Shown here piece by piece: positions 18,220 to 27,735 of a stretch of 64,000 nucleotides of DNA. Source of the stretch: an uncultured Prolixibacteraceae bacterium (GTDB taxonomy: Bacteria; Bacteroidota; Bacteroidia; Bacteroidales; Prolixibacteraceae); contig CALGIG010000076.1 in assembly GCA_937915865.1 (NCBI GenBank), forward strand, positions 179,597-243,596, in the 5' to 3' direction. The position numbers were made by a program, and so were the translations under genes. How positions within the stretch are numbered: position 1 is the stretch's first letter; every line of letters begins with the position of its first letter. The notes below the pieces were generated by a model. That model worked only from the letters and a program-made list of their open reading frames with translations. It ran no database searches and was not told the DNA's origin.

Positions 18220-19083
18220 ATGAATCGGAATTTACTGTTACTTATTATTTTTTTGTTTTTTGAAGTTAGTTTTCTACATGCTCAAAACCTGCCGGATGAC
18301 TCGCTGATATATAGTACCAATGATAAAATTTTAGTTGAAAACAAACTTCATGAGCTGGCTAAGTATTCTGCTTTACCAATAAATGATCTTTTGGTCGAGG
18401 TTGGAAAATCATTTATGGGGACTCCTTATGTTTCAGCTACTCTTGAAAACGGCATTGCTGAAAAATTAGTTATTAACCTACGTGAACTCGATTGTACAAC
18501 TTTTGTAGAGAATGTACTGGCACTTTCGAGAATAATTAAAGCTGGTAAAACTGATTTTAGCTCTTTTGCAGCTATGCTTCAGCGTATACGTTATCGTGAT
18601 GGCATACGTCATGGTTATCCTTCCAGACTTCATTATTTTAGTGAGTGGATTACCAATAATCAGGAAAAACATATTGTTGACGGAACTATTAATAAAAATG
18701 GCAAAAGGATTGATAAACCTATAAATTACATGAGTACTCATCCATCTGATTATCCTGTATTAAAAGAACATCCAGAATTAATTAAGCCAATTGCCATACA
18801 GGAAAACGAACTCAGTAAACACGAATTTTGGTATTTCCCAAAAACTGATTTTGTTAATTTGTATAAGAATTTGAAGCATGGCGACATTATTGCATTGACA
18901 AGTACTATTGATGGTGTTGATGTAAACCATGTTGGTATCATTGTAAAAAAGGAAAATGAATTCTATTTGCTTCATGCTCCTTTGAGCGGAAAAATGGTGT
19001 TAATTTCCGAAAAACCAATTACAGATTTTTTAAGACCAACATCAAAAAATAGTGGAATTATGATTGCACGTCCGCTTTTTTGA
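18220..19083 (+). CDS. DUF1460 N-acetylmuramoyl-L-alanine amidase-like protein
   Basis: A 287-residue exported protein of the DUF1460 family, an NlpC/P60-related fold associated with cell-wall amidase activity. The signal peptide ends at about residue 22 (LHAQ). The catalytic cysteine is probably Cys92 in LDCTTFVEN and the histidine His237 in VNHVGIIV; both family motifs are intact, as is the YPSRLHYFSEWI segment. It would act on peptidoglycan fragments in the periplasm. It lies 50 bases upstream of the acyltransferase gene, but that gene appears to have its own promoter. Confidence 0.85.
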   Translation: MNRNLLLLIIFLFFEVSFLHAQNLPDDSLIYSTNDKILVENKLHELAKYSALPINDLLVEVGKSFMGTPYVSATLENGIAEKLVINLRELDCTTFVENVLALSRIIKAGKTDFSSFAAMLQRIRYRDGIRHGYPSRLHYFSEWITNNQEKHIVDGTINKNGKRIDKPINYMSTHPSDYPVLKEHPELIKPIAIQENELSKHEFWYFPKTDFVNLYKNLKHGDIIALTSTIDGVDVNHVGIIVKKENEFYLLHAPLSGKMVLISEKPITDFLRPTSKNSGIMIARPLF

Positions 19084-19113
19084 TTTTCTGCACATTGTTA
19101 TTTACTACTTTTG
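19079..19113 (+). promoter_or_regulatory. Candidate Bacteroidota promoter for the acyltransferase gene
   Basis: TTTG at 19079-19082 and TACTTTTG at 19106-19113 match the Bacteroidota -33 and -7 boxes with a 23-base spacer, slightly longer than the usual 19-21. The start codon is at 19134. It is a pattern match only. Confidence 0.4.
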
Positions 19114-19133
19114 TTGTTTAAATATCAATTCGA

Positions 19134-20024
19134 ATGAATTCGTTGTTAAACCGCTTCTCTGTTTGGGTTTGTAAATTGACATCCCATCTTCCGTTTTGGG
19201 CCCTTTTCATCCTTGGCGATATATTCTATTTTTTTCTTTTTCATGTAATTCGTTATAGGCGCAAGGTTGTGTTCGAAAACCTGACAAACTCTTTTCCGGA
19301 AAAAAGCAGTGACGAAATAAGAAAAATTGCGAAAAAATTTTACCACCATTTAAGTGATATCAGCCTTGAAACGTTGAAGTCGCGTACAATGTCGACTAAA
19401 CAATTCGACGAACGAATGATTATTCATGGTCTTGAAATATATGATGAATATTACAAACAAGGCAAAGGCTTAATTTTGCTTGGGATGCACTATGGTAATT
19501 GGGAATGGATTGGTTCAATGCAGCGATTATTAAATATCCAGTTTTATTGTGTTGTGAACCAGATGCGTTCAAATCCGGAATTTGAAGAATTTCTCACATT
19601 ATCGAGAGAACGGTTTGGAGCAATAACGGTGCCATCTCACTTATCTGCGAGATTGGCATTAAGGCTGAACCAAAACGAACACCCTGCTGGTATCATGCTT
19701 GCTGCCGACCAAACCGGACCGTCCAACTCCCAGTTTTGGACTACATTTCTAAATCAGGAAACATCATTTTTTACTGGCCCAATGAAGATAGCCATAAAAA
19801 CGAATCAACCGGTGATCCTGTTTCATTCCCGTAAAATTGGTAGAAGTCGCTACGAAGTTTTTCATTACAAACTAATTGAAAATCCGGCAGAAGCTGAACC
19901 TGAAGAAATTATGTTGGCTTACGTCAGAAAAATTGAAGAGATTATTAAAGCTGAGCCCGAATATTGGTTGTGGTCACATCGTCGCTGGAAACATAAACGA
20001 CCGGAAAATATCCCCTTAAGGTAG
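19134..20024 (+). CDS. LpxL/HtrB-type lipid A acyltransferase
   Basis: A 296-residue lysophospholipid-acyltransferase-family protein. An N-terminal hydrophobic segment (residues about 15-38) anchors it to the inner membrane. The HX4E catalytic motif is GMHYGNWEW (His119, Glu124), followed by family motifs LAADQTGPSN and FTGPMKIAIKTNQPVI. The C-terminus ends WLWSHRRWKHKRP, the characteristic final motif. It adds a secondary acyl chain to lipid A in the outer-membrane lipid pathway. It is convergent with priA, with only 12 bases between stops. Confidence 0.9.
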   Translation: MNSLLNRFSVWVCKLTSHLPFWALFILGDIFYFFLFHVIRYRRKVVFENLTNSFPEKSSDEIRKIAKKFYHHLSDISLETLKSRTMSTKQFDERMIIHGLEIYDEYYKQGKGLILLGMHYGNWEWIGSMQRLLNIQFYCVVNQMRSNPEFEEFLTLSRERFGAITVPSHLSARLALRLNQNEHPAGIMLAADQTGPSNSQFWTTFLNQETSFFTGPMKIAIKTNQPVILFHSRKIGRSRYEVFHYKLIENPAEAEPEEIMLAYVRKIEEIIKAEPEYWLWSHRRWKHKRPENIPLR

Positions 20025-20036
20025 ACGAATTGAGAA

Positions 20037-22526
20037 CTACATCGGATCAACATCAACATAGACAATTAAGCTTGAATTATTCGGTTGAGCCTTTGTTTTC
20101 GAAATGAGCTCCATAATTTTTGTTTTTGCCTCCTGTATTTTGCCATCACGCGGAATTTTAATCAGGATTTCTTTCTGAAACCATGTTTGGATTTTTCCAA
20201 CTACAGGATACTCAGGCCCCAAAACATTTCGGTTGAATAAACCACGAAACGCTGTTGACAAATGCATCGCAACCAAGTCTAAACGTTCCCTGTTCTGATG
20301 CTTAACAACTATCTTAATCAACCTGAAATATGGAGGATATCTAAACATTTTACGTTCGTTCATCTGGCGGTTAAAGAGCTGATTGAAATTGTTTTCAGCA
20401 ACATCCAATATAACCGGATGGTTAGGTTGGCTTGTTTGGACGATCACCCTACCCTGCTTGTTTTTTCGGCCAGCGCGTCCGCTGACTTGTGCAATTAATT
20501 GGAAACTTCGTTCATAAGATCTGAAATCAGGATAATTGAGCAAATTATCGGCATTTAATACTCCTACAACCCTGACGTGATCAAAATCTAAACCTTTTGT
20601 GACCATCTGTGTGCCAACCAGAATGTCAATCTTTCCGGTCTCGAATTGCCATATAAGTTGCTCATAAGCTTTTTTGGCGCGGGTTGTATCAAGGTCCATT
20701 CGGGCCACGCGTGCTTCGGGAAATAGTTGTTTAATTTCATCTTCAATTTTTTCAGTTCCAAAGCCACGGGTTTTAATATCTTCCGATCCACATTCGGTAC
20801 ACCGCGAAATCATGGAAACAGTATGCCCGCAATAGTGGCATATTAGGCTCGACCGGTTTTTGTGGTAAGTTAAACTTACATCGCAATACTTACACTTAGG
20901 TATCGATCCGCAATTGCCACATTGCACGTAAGGAGCAAATCCGCGCCGGTTCTGAAACAGGATAACCTGCTCTTTATTTGTCAATGCGGTTGAAATTTCA
21001 GAAAATAATTCAGGTGTGAAAACCGAATGCATTTGCTTTCGTTTGGTGGCTTCCTGAGTGTTGGCTGGTATTAGTTTGGGCAATTCAATTCCCCGGAATC
21101 TTTCTGTGAGACTTACAAGTCCATATTTGTTACTTCTGGCATTAAAATAGGTTTCATACGAAGGTGTTGCCGAACCTAATAGTACTTTCGCATTATGCAA
21201 ATTTCCCATCAAAATAGCCATATCCCTGGCATTGTAACGTGGTGCAGGATCGAATTGTTTGTACGAATTTTCGTGTTCTTCATCAACTATTATTAGCCCC
21301 AAGTTATTGAATGGCAAGAATATTGACGATCTGGCGCCAAGAATTACCCTGTACGGGTTTATATTACGCCCAGTGGTATTTCCAAGTACATTGAACCAAA
21401 TTTCGACACGTTCGGCATCGTTAAATTTTGAATGATATATCCCTGCCAAATCGCCAAAAGCTGTCTTTAATCGATTAATAATTTGGGTTGTTAATCCAAT
21501 TTCAGGGACTAAATAAAGTACTTGTTTCCCTTGATTTAGCTGTTCTTCTATTAGTTTAATGTAAATTTCAGTTTTTCCGCTGGAAGTCACTCCATGTAAT
21601 AAAACAGTTTGATGCGTTTTAAACTGATCAGAAATTGCCTCAAAGGCTTTTTGCTGTGCTTCAGACAATTCTTTTATTAACAAATCTGCCTGATGGTCTC
21701 GATTTATACGATCTGTCTCTTTCTGAAAAACTTTTAAAATCTGTTTGTCTTCGAGCCCTTTTAACGAAGCTTCCGAAGAATTAGCTACCTCAAGTAATTC
21801 CTTTTTACCTATCTCAGTTTTATTCTGATCGCTAAATAGTGTTTCGGAAAGGAAAACCTTTAGCAGTTGTTCTTGCTTTTTTGCTTTGCGTGAAAGCTGG
21901 TCAAGTATTTCGTTAAGCTTTTCTTCAGTTTGAAATTCATGATTTAACCTGACAGTTGAAACAACCTTGGGTTTATAACTTTCGCGAAGTTGTTCTTCAA
22001 CAATCACAGCATTTTTTTCAAGCAAAAGCTTTAAAACAGCCAGCGATGATTGTTGCCCTAAAAACCGGTTTAAATCCTGAATAGTAGCTGATTTCCGACT
22101 TTCGAGCAACAATAAAACGGCGTTTTCTTTATCAGTTATTTCATTTAAAATTACTGCATCGGGATTAATACATACTTTTGTCTGGCTTTCCAGTTTTAAG
22201 CCTGACGGTAATGCTGCTTTATAAACTTCGCCCAACGTACAACAGTAATAGTTTGCCAACCATTCCCATAATTGCAATTGTCTCACACCAATGATCGGTT
22301 CTTCATCTAAAATGGCATCAATATCTTTTATTTCAAACTCTCCGTCTGGTTGGTTTTGATGAAGATGATATACCAATGCAGAAAAGAACTTCCGTTTTCC
22401 AAATTGTACAATTACCCGTACTCCGGTTTTAATCCGGGGCTGAAATACAGAGGGCACCCGGTAAGTAAACCTGTAATCGAGAGGTAAGGGCAATACTACG
22501 TCGGCAAAAAGCAGTTCTTCAATCAT
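20037..22526 (-). CDS. priA: Primosomal replication protein N' (PriA helicase)
   Basis: An 829-residue superfamily 2 helicase that restarts stalled replication forks. It has the N-terminal 3'-end DNA-binding domain (residues 1-100), a Walker A GVTSSGKTEIY, Walker B IIVDEEHENSYKQ, the zinc module with eight cysteines (CGNCGSIPKCKYC ... CHYCGHTV ... CTECGS), and helicase motifs VGTQMVTKGLDFDHV and QVSGRAGR. The insert between the DNA-binding and helicase domains is longer than in Escherichia coli PriA (about 730 residues), as is common in Bacteroidota. It is apparently monocistronic. Confidence 0.95.
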   Translation of the reverse strand: MIEELLFADVVLPLPLDYRFTYRVPSVFQPRIKTGVRVIVQFGKRKFFSALVYHLHQNQPDGEFEIKDIDAILDEEPIIGVRQLQLWEWLANYYCCTLGEVYKAALPSGLKLESQTKVCINPDAVILNEITDKENAVLLLLESRKSATIQDLNRFLGQQSSLAVLKLLLEKNAVIVEEQLRESYKPKVVSTVRLNHEFQTEEKLNEILDQLSRKAKKQEQLLKVFLSETLFSDQNKTEIGKKELLEVANSSEASLKGLEDKQILKVFQKETDRINRDHQADLLIKELSEAQQKAFEAISDQFKTHQTVLLHGVTSSGKTEIYIKLIEEQLNQGKQVLYLVPEIGLTTQIINRLKTAFGDLAGIYHSKFNDAERVEIWFNVLGNTTGRNINPYRVILGARSSIFLPFNNLGLIIVDEEHENSYKQFDPAPRYNARDMAILMGNLHNAKVLLGSATPSYETYFNARSNKYGLVSLTERFRGIELPKLIPANTQEATKRKQMHSVFTPELFSEISTALTNKEQVILFQNRRGFAPYVQCGNCGSIPKCKYCDVSLTYHKNRSSLICHYCGHTVSMISRCTECGSEDIKTRGFGTEKIEDEIKQLFPEARVARMDLDTTRAKKAYEQLIWQFETGKIDILVGTQMVTKGLDFDHVRVVGVLNADNLLNYPDFRSYERSFQLIAQVSGRAGRKNKQGRVIVQTSQPNHPVILDVAENNFNQLFNRQMNERKMFRYPPYFRLIKIVVKHQNRERLDLVAMHLSTAFRGLFNRNVLGPEYPVVGKIQTWFQKEILIKIPRDGKIQEAKTKIMELISKTKAQPNNSSLIVYVDVDPM

Positions 22527-22725
22527 AAATAAAAATTACTCAAAGAATTTCTGTGTTAGCAAAATTAAACATAGAGATTACAATTTCATTTTTTAGAGCC
22601 TAAACTTTACAGAATTATACCAATATGCCGATTACTTTTAAATTATAAATAATACTTTTACTAGGAATACAGCAATGCAAGTGTTATTAAGGTTAGGTAA
22701 GTATTTCAACTTAATGTAATCGTTT

Positions 22726-24621
22726 ATGAAAAGAACCCGGTTCAATTTGAAGTTAAGGCTTAATGTTTATATTTTAAGCGCGGCCACTCTTGTTTTTTGC
22801 TTAACAATTGCATACATCAGCTTCCGCCTTAATAAAATAGCATATTCCACAGCAATCGAAATTGTAAAAGGTTCAACAAGAGAATATCAGACCAAAATAT
22901 CAGAAGAATTAAGTATTATGATGGAATCAGCAAAAACCATCAGTAATGCATTCAATAACTATCCAAACTTAAAGCCTGAAGTTCGGGATGAAATCTATGA
23001 CCAGATTTTGTTTAAAAATCTTGAAAAAAATCCAAAATATTTATCGGTTGGAGTTTATTGGGAATTAAAAGCGTTAGATAAAAACTATAAGAAAAAAAAT
23101 GGCCGGTTTTATAATGGTTATTTTCGGGAGGATGACAGAATCATAAACCAAAAGGCTATTGAAGATACTACAAATAGGGAACTTACAACAACTTATTACC
23201 AGGTTCGGAAAATAAATAAGGATGTAATTGTAAATCCTTATTACGATCAGACGACAAAGCAAGTAAAAGATATTTTGATGACAAGCTTGCTTGCCCCTAT
23301 TAAAGGCAATAATGGAGAATTTGAAGGTATGGTGGGTATTGATGTCTCCTTGAAACAAATGAACGAGATAATAGCACGTATGAAACCTTATGAGGAAGCT
23401 GTTTCTTATATGGTTTCTGAAGATCGGACGATTGTTGCACATACCAATCCAGTTTTTACCGGGAAGAATTTCTTTAACTCGCTGGCTGCTGATTCAACAC
23501 TATTTAAAAAAGAAATCATTAATGGTGGTTCAAAATCGTTTACATATAAAAACTCGGAGAAAGCAGTGGAGTATATTGTTGTTTTTGAGCCTATTGTAAT
23601 TAATGGAAATGATACCAACTGGTTTATTGGTATTGAAGTTCCTACAAAAGTTATTCTTAAAGAGGTGCATACATTTATGTTTTGGTTGGTTATTGCTGCC
23701 TTAATAGGATTGATGGTTTTATTTATTGTCATCATTTTTATTGCAAATAAACTAACTGGCCCGATAATTAAAGGGGTTGAATTTGCCAAATCAATTGCCT
23801 CTGGAAATTTAAATGCACATCTTCCGATTGATCAGAATGATGAGATAGGCGATTTGGCTGTATCGCTTTCTGAAATGGCCCAACGGTTGACAAAAATTAT
23901 TAGTGAAATCATCCAAAGTTCGGATGCAATTGCTCAAAGTACTCAACATTTGCTTCAGTCTTCGGGAGATTTAGCTGAAGGCGCCAGTAAACAGGCCGCA
24001 TCATCCGAAGAAATATCAACTTCTATGGAATTGGTTTTAAACCGTATCCTAAAAAACACAGAAAATGCCCAGGAAACAGAAAGAATTGCTTTGCTGGCTT
24101 CTATCGGAGTTAAGGTTGGAAAAGAATCAACGCAGGCTCTTATCATGTCGATGAATAATATTATTGAAAAGATTTCGGTAATTAACGAGATAGCTAAACA
24201 AACTAATTTACTTGCAATTAATGCTGCAATAGAAGCTTCGCGTTATGGTTTGCAGGGTAAAGGTTTTGCTGTTGTTGCCGCTGAAATTAAAAAACTTGCA
24301 GAACGATCGCATCTGGCAGCAAAGGAGATAAACGAATTATCAAGAATAGGAATGTTGCAGGCCAGCGAAACCGGTAATACTTTAATTGAAATTGTTCCCC
24401 AGATTGAACACACAGCCGAACTTGTTAAGCAAATAACCACTTCAAGTATTGAACAACGAGTTAATTCAGAGGAAATTAATATTGGTATTCAACAATTAAA
24501 TAGAATAATCCAGCAAAATGCAGGATCTTCATTCGAATTATCATCAAATACCAGGAATATCGTCCAGCAAACTGAAAATTTGAAAAAGCTGATTTCTTTT
24601 TTCGAGATCAAAAAGAACTAG
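22726..24621 (+). CDS. Methyl-accepting chemotaxis protein with Cache sensor
   Basis: A 631-residue transmembrane chemoreceptor. The first membrane helix is at residues about 13-35, a periplasmic dCache-type sensor domain at about 40-305, the second helix at about 318-345, HAMP at about 345-398 and a signalling domain to the end. The signalling tip is EIAKQTNLLAINAAIEASRYGLQGKGFAVVAAEIKKLAERS, split here by a few conserved substitutions. No other chemotaxis gene lies in the window. Its stop overlaps that of the convergent DUF4293 gene. The ligand cannot be read from sequence. Confidence 0.9.
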   Translation: MKRTRFNLKLRLNVYILSAATLVFCLTIAYISFRLNKIAYSTAIEIVKGSTREYQTKISEELSIMMESAKTISNAFNNYPNLKPEVRDEIYDQILFKNLEKNPKYLSVGVYWELKALDKNYKKKNGRFYNGYFREDDRIINQKAIEDTTNRELTTTYYQVRKINKDVIVNPYYDQTTKQVKDILMTSLLAPIKGNNGEFEGMVGIDVSLKQMNEIIARMKPYEEAVSYMVSEDRTIVAHTNPVFTGKNFFNSLAADSTLFKKEIINGGSKSFTYKNSEKAVEYIVVFEPIVINGNDTNWFIGIEVPTKVILKEVHTFMFWLVIAALIGLMVLFIVIIFIANKLTGPIIKGVEFAKSIASGNLNAHLPIDQNDEIGDLAVSLSEMAQRLTKIISEIIQSSDAIAQSTQHLLQSSGDLAEGASKQAASSEEISTSMELVLNRILKNTENAQETERIALLASIGVKVGKESTQALIMSMNNIIEKISVINEIAKQTNLLAINAAIEASRYGLQGKGFAVVAAEIKKLAERSHLAAKEINELSRIGMLQASETGNTLIEIVPQIEHTAELVKQITTSSIEQRVNSEEINIGIQQLNRIIQQNAGSSFELSSNTRNIVQQTENLKKLISFFEIKKN

Positions 24622-25061
24622 CGAATACGGTCGATAGAACGGACAAGCGCTTCGTCTTTATTAATTCCACGAATAGCTAAATAATCAACGATAATAGCAA
24701 TTAAAGGGAAAATAAAACCAGTTTGCAGGCTGATTTTAGCGCCAGAAAAGGTGAAATAAGAGTAATAAAATAAGAGGCCAAATAAGCCAAGAAGGGATAT
24801 CATACCTACTAAAACAATCTTTTTCTGCAACATCCTGTTTTTGTAACTGAATATTGAAATAAGGTGTAAAATTGCAACTAAAGCAATAACAATTACTACT
24901 CCAATGCCACTTTGCTTAGCAATTCCATCAAGCAATATTCCCTTTGAATTAAACAAATAAACGGCGCCATCTTTGGCAATCTCGGCGTAAGGCATTGCAA
25001 ATAATGTAGCGCACAGGATAATTGAAATAACTAAGTATAAAGATTGAATTCTTTGTATCAT
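24618..25061 (-). CDS. DUF4293 family four-helix membrane protein
   Basis: A 147-residue membrane protein restricted, as far as I know, to Bacteroidota. It starts MIQRIQSLYLVISII, the family N-terminus, and has four hydrophobic helices separated by short loops, with a conserved basic end. I chose the ATG at 25061; the upstream ATG at 25079 would add six residues and destroy the family start. Its stop codon overlaps the stop of the chemoreceptor gene (shared bases 24619-24620). A terminator-like hairpin lies 90 bases upstream of its start codon. Function unknown. Confidence 0.85.
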   Translation of the reverse strand: MIQRIQSLYLVISIILCATLFAMPYAEIAKDGAVYLFNSKGILLDGIAKQSGIGVVIVIALVAILHLISIFSYKNRMLQKKIVLVGMISLLGLFGLLFYYSYFTFSGAKISLQTGFIFPLIAIIVDYLAIRGINKDEALVRSIDRIR

Positions 25062-25152
25062 GATTTTTATTTTTAGCAAAAATAATTCTTTTCATTCTCT
25101 GGCCAAAAATAAGTGAAACTACACTGATTTATTTTTATAAAGCATAAAAAAA

Positions 25153-25187
25153 CCGCCGGAATAAGGTGAGAGGTAAATTTCCGGCGG
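25153..25187 (-). terminator. Terminator-like hairpin upstream of the DUF4293 gene
   Basis: A 9-bp GC-rich stem CCGCCGGAA / TTCCGGCGG with a 17-base loop. Read leftward it is followed by a T run (GGCGGTTTTTTTATG), so it has terminator polarity for the minus strand, but no minus-strand gene ends here. It may be a leader attenuator or the end of a small RNA. Confidence 0.6.
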
Positions 25188-25284
25188 GGTTAATAAATTT
25201 TTCATTAACAAATTTAATAAATTACAGGAAATCTGGTAATTCTATTTTCATTATCTTTGATGCACGAAAAATAAATGTAAAATA

Positions 25285-25806
25285 ATGAAATTCAGGATAC
25301 TATTTCTGATAATCCTCCTGATAACATTCTTTTTCAATATTTGTTTTGCTCAGGAAGAAACCACTTTTATAAAAATCAATGACAAGGTTCCTACGTTTGA
25401 GTTTGAAAAGACTCCTGGGAAATTGGTTAACATTTCTGACTTAAAAGGAAAAACTATTTTAATCACTTTCTTTGCAACGTGGTGTGGCCCATGTAGAAAA
25501 GAACTGCCTATACTCCAGTCGGATATTTATAACAAATATAAGAGAAACCAGAATTTTGAATTATTAATTTTCGGTAGAGAACATAGTTGGGAAGAAATTA
25601 AAAAATTTAGCCAATCAAATAAGCTTGTTGTACCAATGTATCCCGATCCTGATCGAAAAATTTACTCAAAGTTTGCAGGACAATACATCCCCAGGAATTT
25701 TTTGATTTCAGCCGAAGGGAAGGTGATTTACTATTCGACTGGATTTGATGAACAAGAATTTAAGAAGTTGAAAGAACTAATTGAGGCTCAGTTAAAGTTG
25801 AATTGA
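25285..25806 (+). CDS. TlpA-like thioredoxin-fold protein, exported
   Basis: A 173-residue thiol-disulfide protein of the TlpA/ResA type. A signal peptide ends near residue 22 (FNICFAQ) and the thioredoxin fold follows with ITFFATWCGPCRKELP; the active-site cysteines are Cys67 and Cys70. The cis-proline region is replaced by GQYIPRNFLIS, as in this family. It would reduce or exchange disulfides in the periplasm. A -7-like box TATCTTTG at 25252-25259 lies 25 bases upstream of the start, and a terminator follows, indicating a single-gene unit. Confidence 0.88.
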   Translation: MKFRILFLIILLITFFFNICFAQEETTFIKINDKVPTFEFEKTPGKLVNISDLKGKTILITFFATWCGPCRKELPILQSDIYNKYKRNQNFELLIFGREHSWEEIKKFSQSNKLVVPMYPDPDRKIYSKFAGQYIPRNFLISAEGKVIYYSTGFDEQEFKKLKELIEAQLKLN

Positions 25807-25816
25807 GTGGTTGTGC

Positions 25817-25853
25817 CAAGCAAATAAAAAACAAAAAGTCTTTTATTTGCTTG
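25817..25853. terminator. Terminator between tlpA-like and ridA-like genes
   Basis: A perfect 13-bp stem CAAGCAAATAAAA / TTTTATTTGCTTG with an 11-base loop, then ATTTTTAAT. It lies between convergent genes and could serve both. Confidence 0.75.
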
Positions 25854-25865
25854 ATTTTTAATCGG

Positions 25866-26243
25866 TCACTTAACTGCAATAGTTTCTATTTCGATTAGAA
25901 CCCCCAGAGGAAGATCTTTTACTGCGAATGCAGCTCTTGCTGGCGGAATTTCGGTATAATAAGTTGCATATACCTCATTCATAGCTTTAAAATTAGCCAT
26001 GTCGCTCAGTAAACAAGTTGATTTAACAACATCGCTGTAGTTATAACCAGCTTCTGATAAAATGGCCCCAATGTTTTTCATTACCTGTTCGGTTTGTTCC
26101 TTAATGCCACCATCAATTACTGTCATTGTTGCCGGGTTGAGTGGTATTTGTCCTGAAATATACAATGTACCACTTACCTCAATTGCTTGGCTATAAGGCC
26201 CTATTGCAGCTGGAGCCCCTGAAGTTTTGATTACTCTTTTCAT
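25866..26243 (-). CDS. RidA family reactive imine deaminase
   Basis: A 125-residue YjgF/YER057c/UK114 protein that hydrolyses enamine/imine intermediates released by PLP enzymes such as threonine dehydratase. It shows the family features GAPAAIGPYSQAI near the start, SGQIPLNP, and the signature PPARAAFAVKDLPLGVLIEIE with the substrate-binding arginine at the end. The length is normal. It stands alone between two terminators. Confidence 0.93.
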   Translation of the reverse strand: MKRVIKTSGAPAAIGPYSQAIEVSGTLYISGQIPLNPATMTVIDGGIKEQTEQVMKNIGAILSEAGYNYSDVVKSTCLLSDMANFKAMNEVYATYYTEIPPARAAFAVKDLPLGVLIEIETIAVK

Positions 26244-26316
26244 CTATTTATATTTTCAAAGTTGATTGTACAATTTTCGTATGATCTATTGTTTTTCAAT
26301 TAATTACCCAACGGAT

Positions 26317-26374
26317 TGAATAGCCTAAATAATTATTTCGTTCGGCGCGGGCTTTGTCTCACATGGCTATTTCA
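26317..26374. repeat. Short inverted-repeat element (copy 1)
   Basis: Ends TGAATAGCC and GGCTATTTCA are near-perfect inverted repeats. In reverse complement the element shares TGAAATAGCCAT, GAGACAAA and a following CCG stretch with the element at 40100-40190, in the opposite orientation. No ORF inside. Probably a dispersed non-coding repeat. Confidence 0.5.
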
Positions 26375-26419
26375 TCATGATCAATTTAATATTTATGGAT
26401 TCAAAAATAGGCAAAAAAA

Positions 26420-26451
26420 TCCCGGATTGATCAATAGAGTTCAATCCGGGA
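26420..26451 (-). terminator. Terminator of trxB
   Basis: A perfect 11-bp stem TCCCGGATTGA / TCAATCCGGGA with a 10-base loop. In the leftward direction it is followed by seven T, 22 bases after the trxB stop; the other side is also T-rich. Confidence 0.85.
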
Positions 26452-26473
26452 CTTTTTTATTCAGTGCATTAAT

Positions 26474-27472
26474 TTATCCATGTTTTTCGGATAGGTATCG
26501 TTCTGCATCAATAGCCGCCATACAACCTGAGCCTGCAGCTGTAATTGCCTGACGATAAACCGGGTCCTGAACATCGCCACAGGCAAAAACACCTGTAACA
26601 TTTGTTTTTGATGTTCCCGGAATTGTTTTGATATAACCAACTTCATCTGTTGTTATAAATTCTTTCACAAAATCGGAGTTTGGCTGATGGCCAATCGCCA
26701 GGAAAAAGCCATCGATGCTAATTTTTACGGTTTCTTCATCAGGAGTTCCTTTCTTTTTGATTAAGGTAGCGCCTTCAACTACCCCATCGCCAAATAAACT
26801 TGTTGTTTGGTGTTCCCATAGCACTTCAATATTTTTGGTATTAAATACTCTGTCCTGCATTACTTTAGAGGCACGCAGTTCACTACGTCGAACAATCAGA
26901 TAAACTTTACTTGCTAAACCAGCCAGATAAATAGCTTCTTCAGCAGCTGTATCTCCACCACCAACAACGGCAACAACCTTACCCCGGTAAAAGAAACCAT
27001 CGCAGGTGGCGCAGGCAGAAACTCCACCTCCGGCATATTTCTTTTCATCTTCAAGTCCGAGATATTTGGCAGTAGCTCCTGTAGCAATAATTACTGTTTC
27101 TGCTTCTATTAATTTACTGTCGTCTATCCAAACTTTATGAACTGGTCCCGAAAAATCAACTTTTGTTGCAAGTCCCCAACGAATATCAGTTCCGAAACGG
27201 GTAGCCTGGGCCTTCAGGTCTTCCATTAATTCAGGACCTGTTATTCCTTTGGGATAACCAGGAAAGTTTTCTACTTCGGTTGTTGTTGTTAACTGTCCAC
27301 CGGGCTGAAGTCCTTCGTACATAACCGGTTGAATGTTTGCCCTGGCGGCATAAATTGCTGCTGTATAGCCTGCTGGTCCTGAACCAATGATTAAACATTT
27401 AACTTTTTCGCTATCAACTACCTGATTAGTGTTGATGGCTGAATTATCACTAAGATTTATCGATTTAAACAT
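26474..27472 (-). CDS. trxB: Thioredoxin-disulfide reductase
   Basis: A 332-residue FAD/NADPH flavoprotein that reduces thioredoxin. The FAD-binding GSGPAGYTAAIYAARA lies near residue 30, the redox-active CATCDGFF in the middle, the NADPH-binding VVGGGDTAAEEA directly after it, and the second FAD motif VFACGDVQD near the end. I start at the ATG at 27472; the upstream ATG at 27520 would add 16 unrelated residues. Even so, about 15 extra N-terminal residues precede the FAD domain compared with Escherichia coli TrxB. Confidence 0.96.
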   Translation of the reverse strand: MFKSINLSDNSAINTNQVVDSEKVKCLIIGSGPAGYTAAIYAARANIQPVMYEGLQPGGQLTTTTEVENFPGYPKGITGPELMEDLKAQATRFGTDIRWGLATKVDFSGPVHKVWIDDSKLIEAETVIIATGATAKYLGLEDEKKYAGGGVSACATCDGFFYRGKVVAVVGGGDTAAEEAIYLAGLASKVYLIVRRSELRASKVMQDRVFNTKNIEVLWEHQTTSLFGDGVVEGATLIKKKGTPDEETVKISIDGFFLAIGHQPNSDFVKEFITTDEVGYIKTIPGTSKTNVTGVFACGDVQDPVYRQAITAAGSGCMAAIDAERYLSEKHG

Positions 27473-27735
27473 ATCTGAATTTTTTTTCAAAGTTAATAAA
27501 CACAGATTGACATTCAGCATTAACTCAAATCAATAATTGTTATCGCACAATAGACATTCTCGAAGTGAAGTTTAAATTTATATTTATTGACATTTTAAAT
27601 GATTCTTAATAAATAAATTGTACCTTTAAAAGTGTAGATCAAATTCAAAAACATTAAGGATTTTAACCTTTTTTGGCTTTGTTTAGCCTCATTTCCGAGG
27701 TATTTTTACTGTATTAAGAATTAAAACTTAATGTC

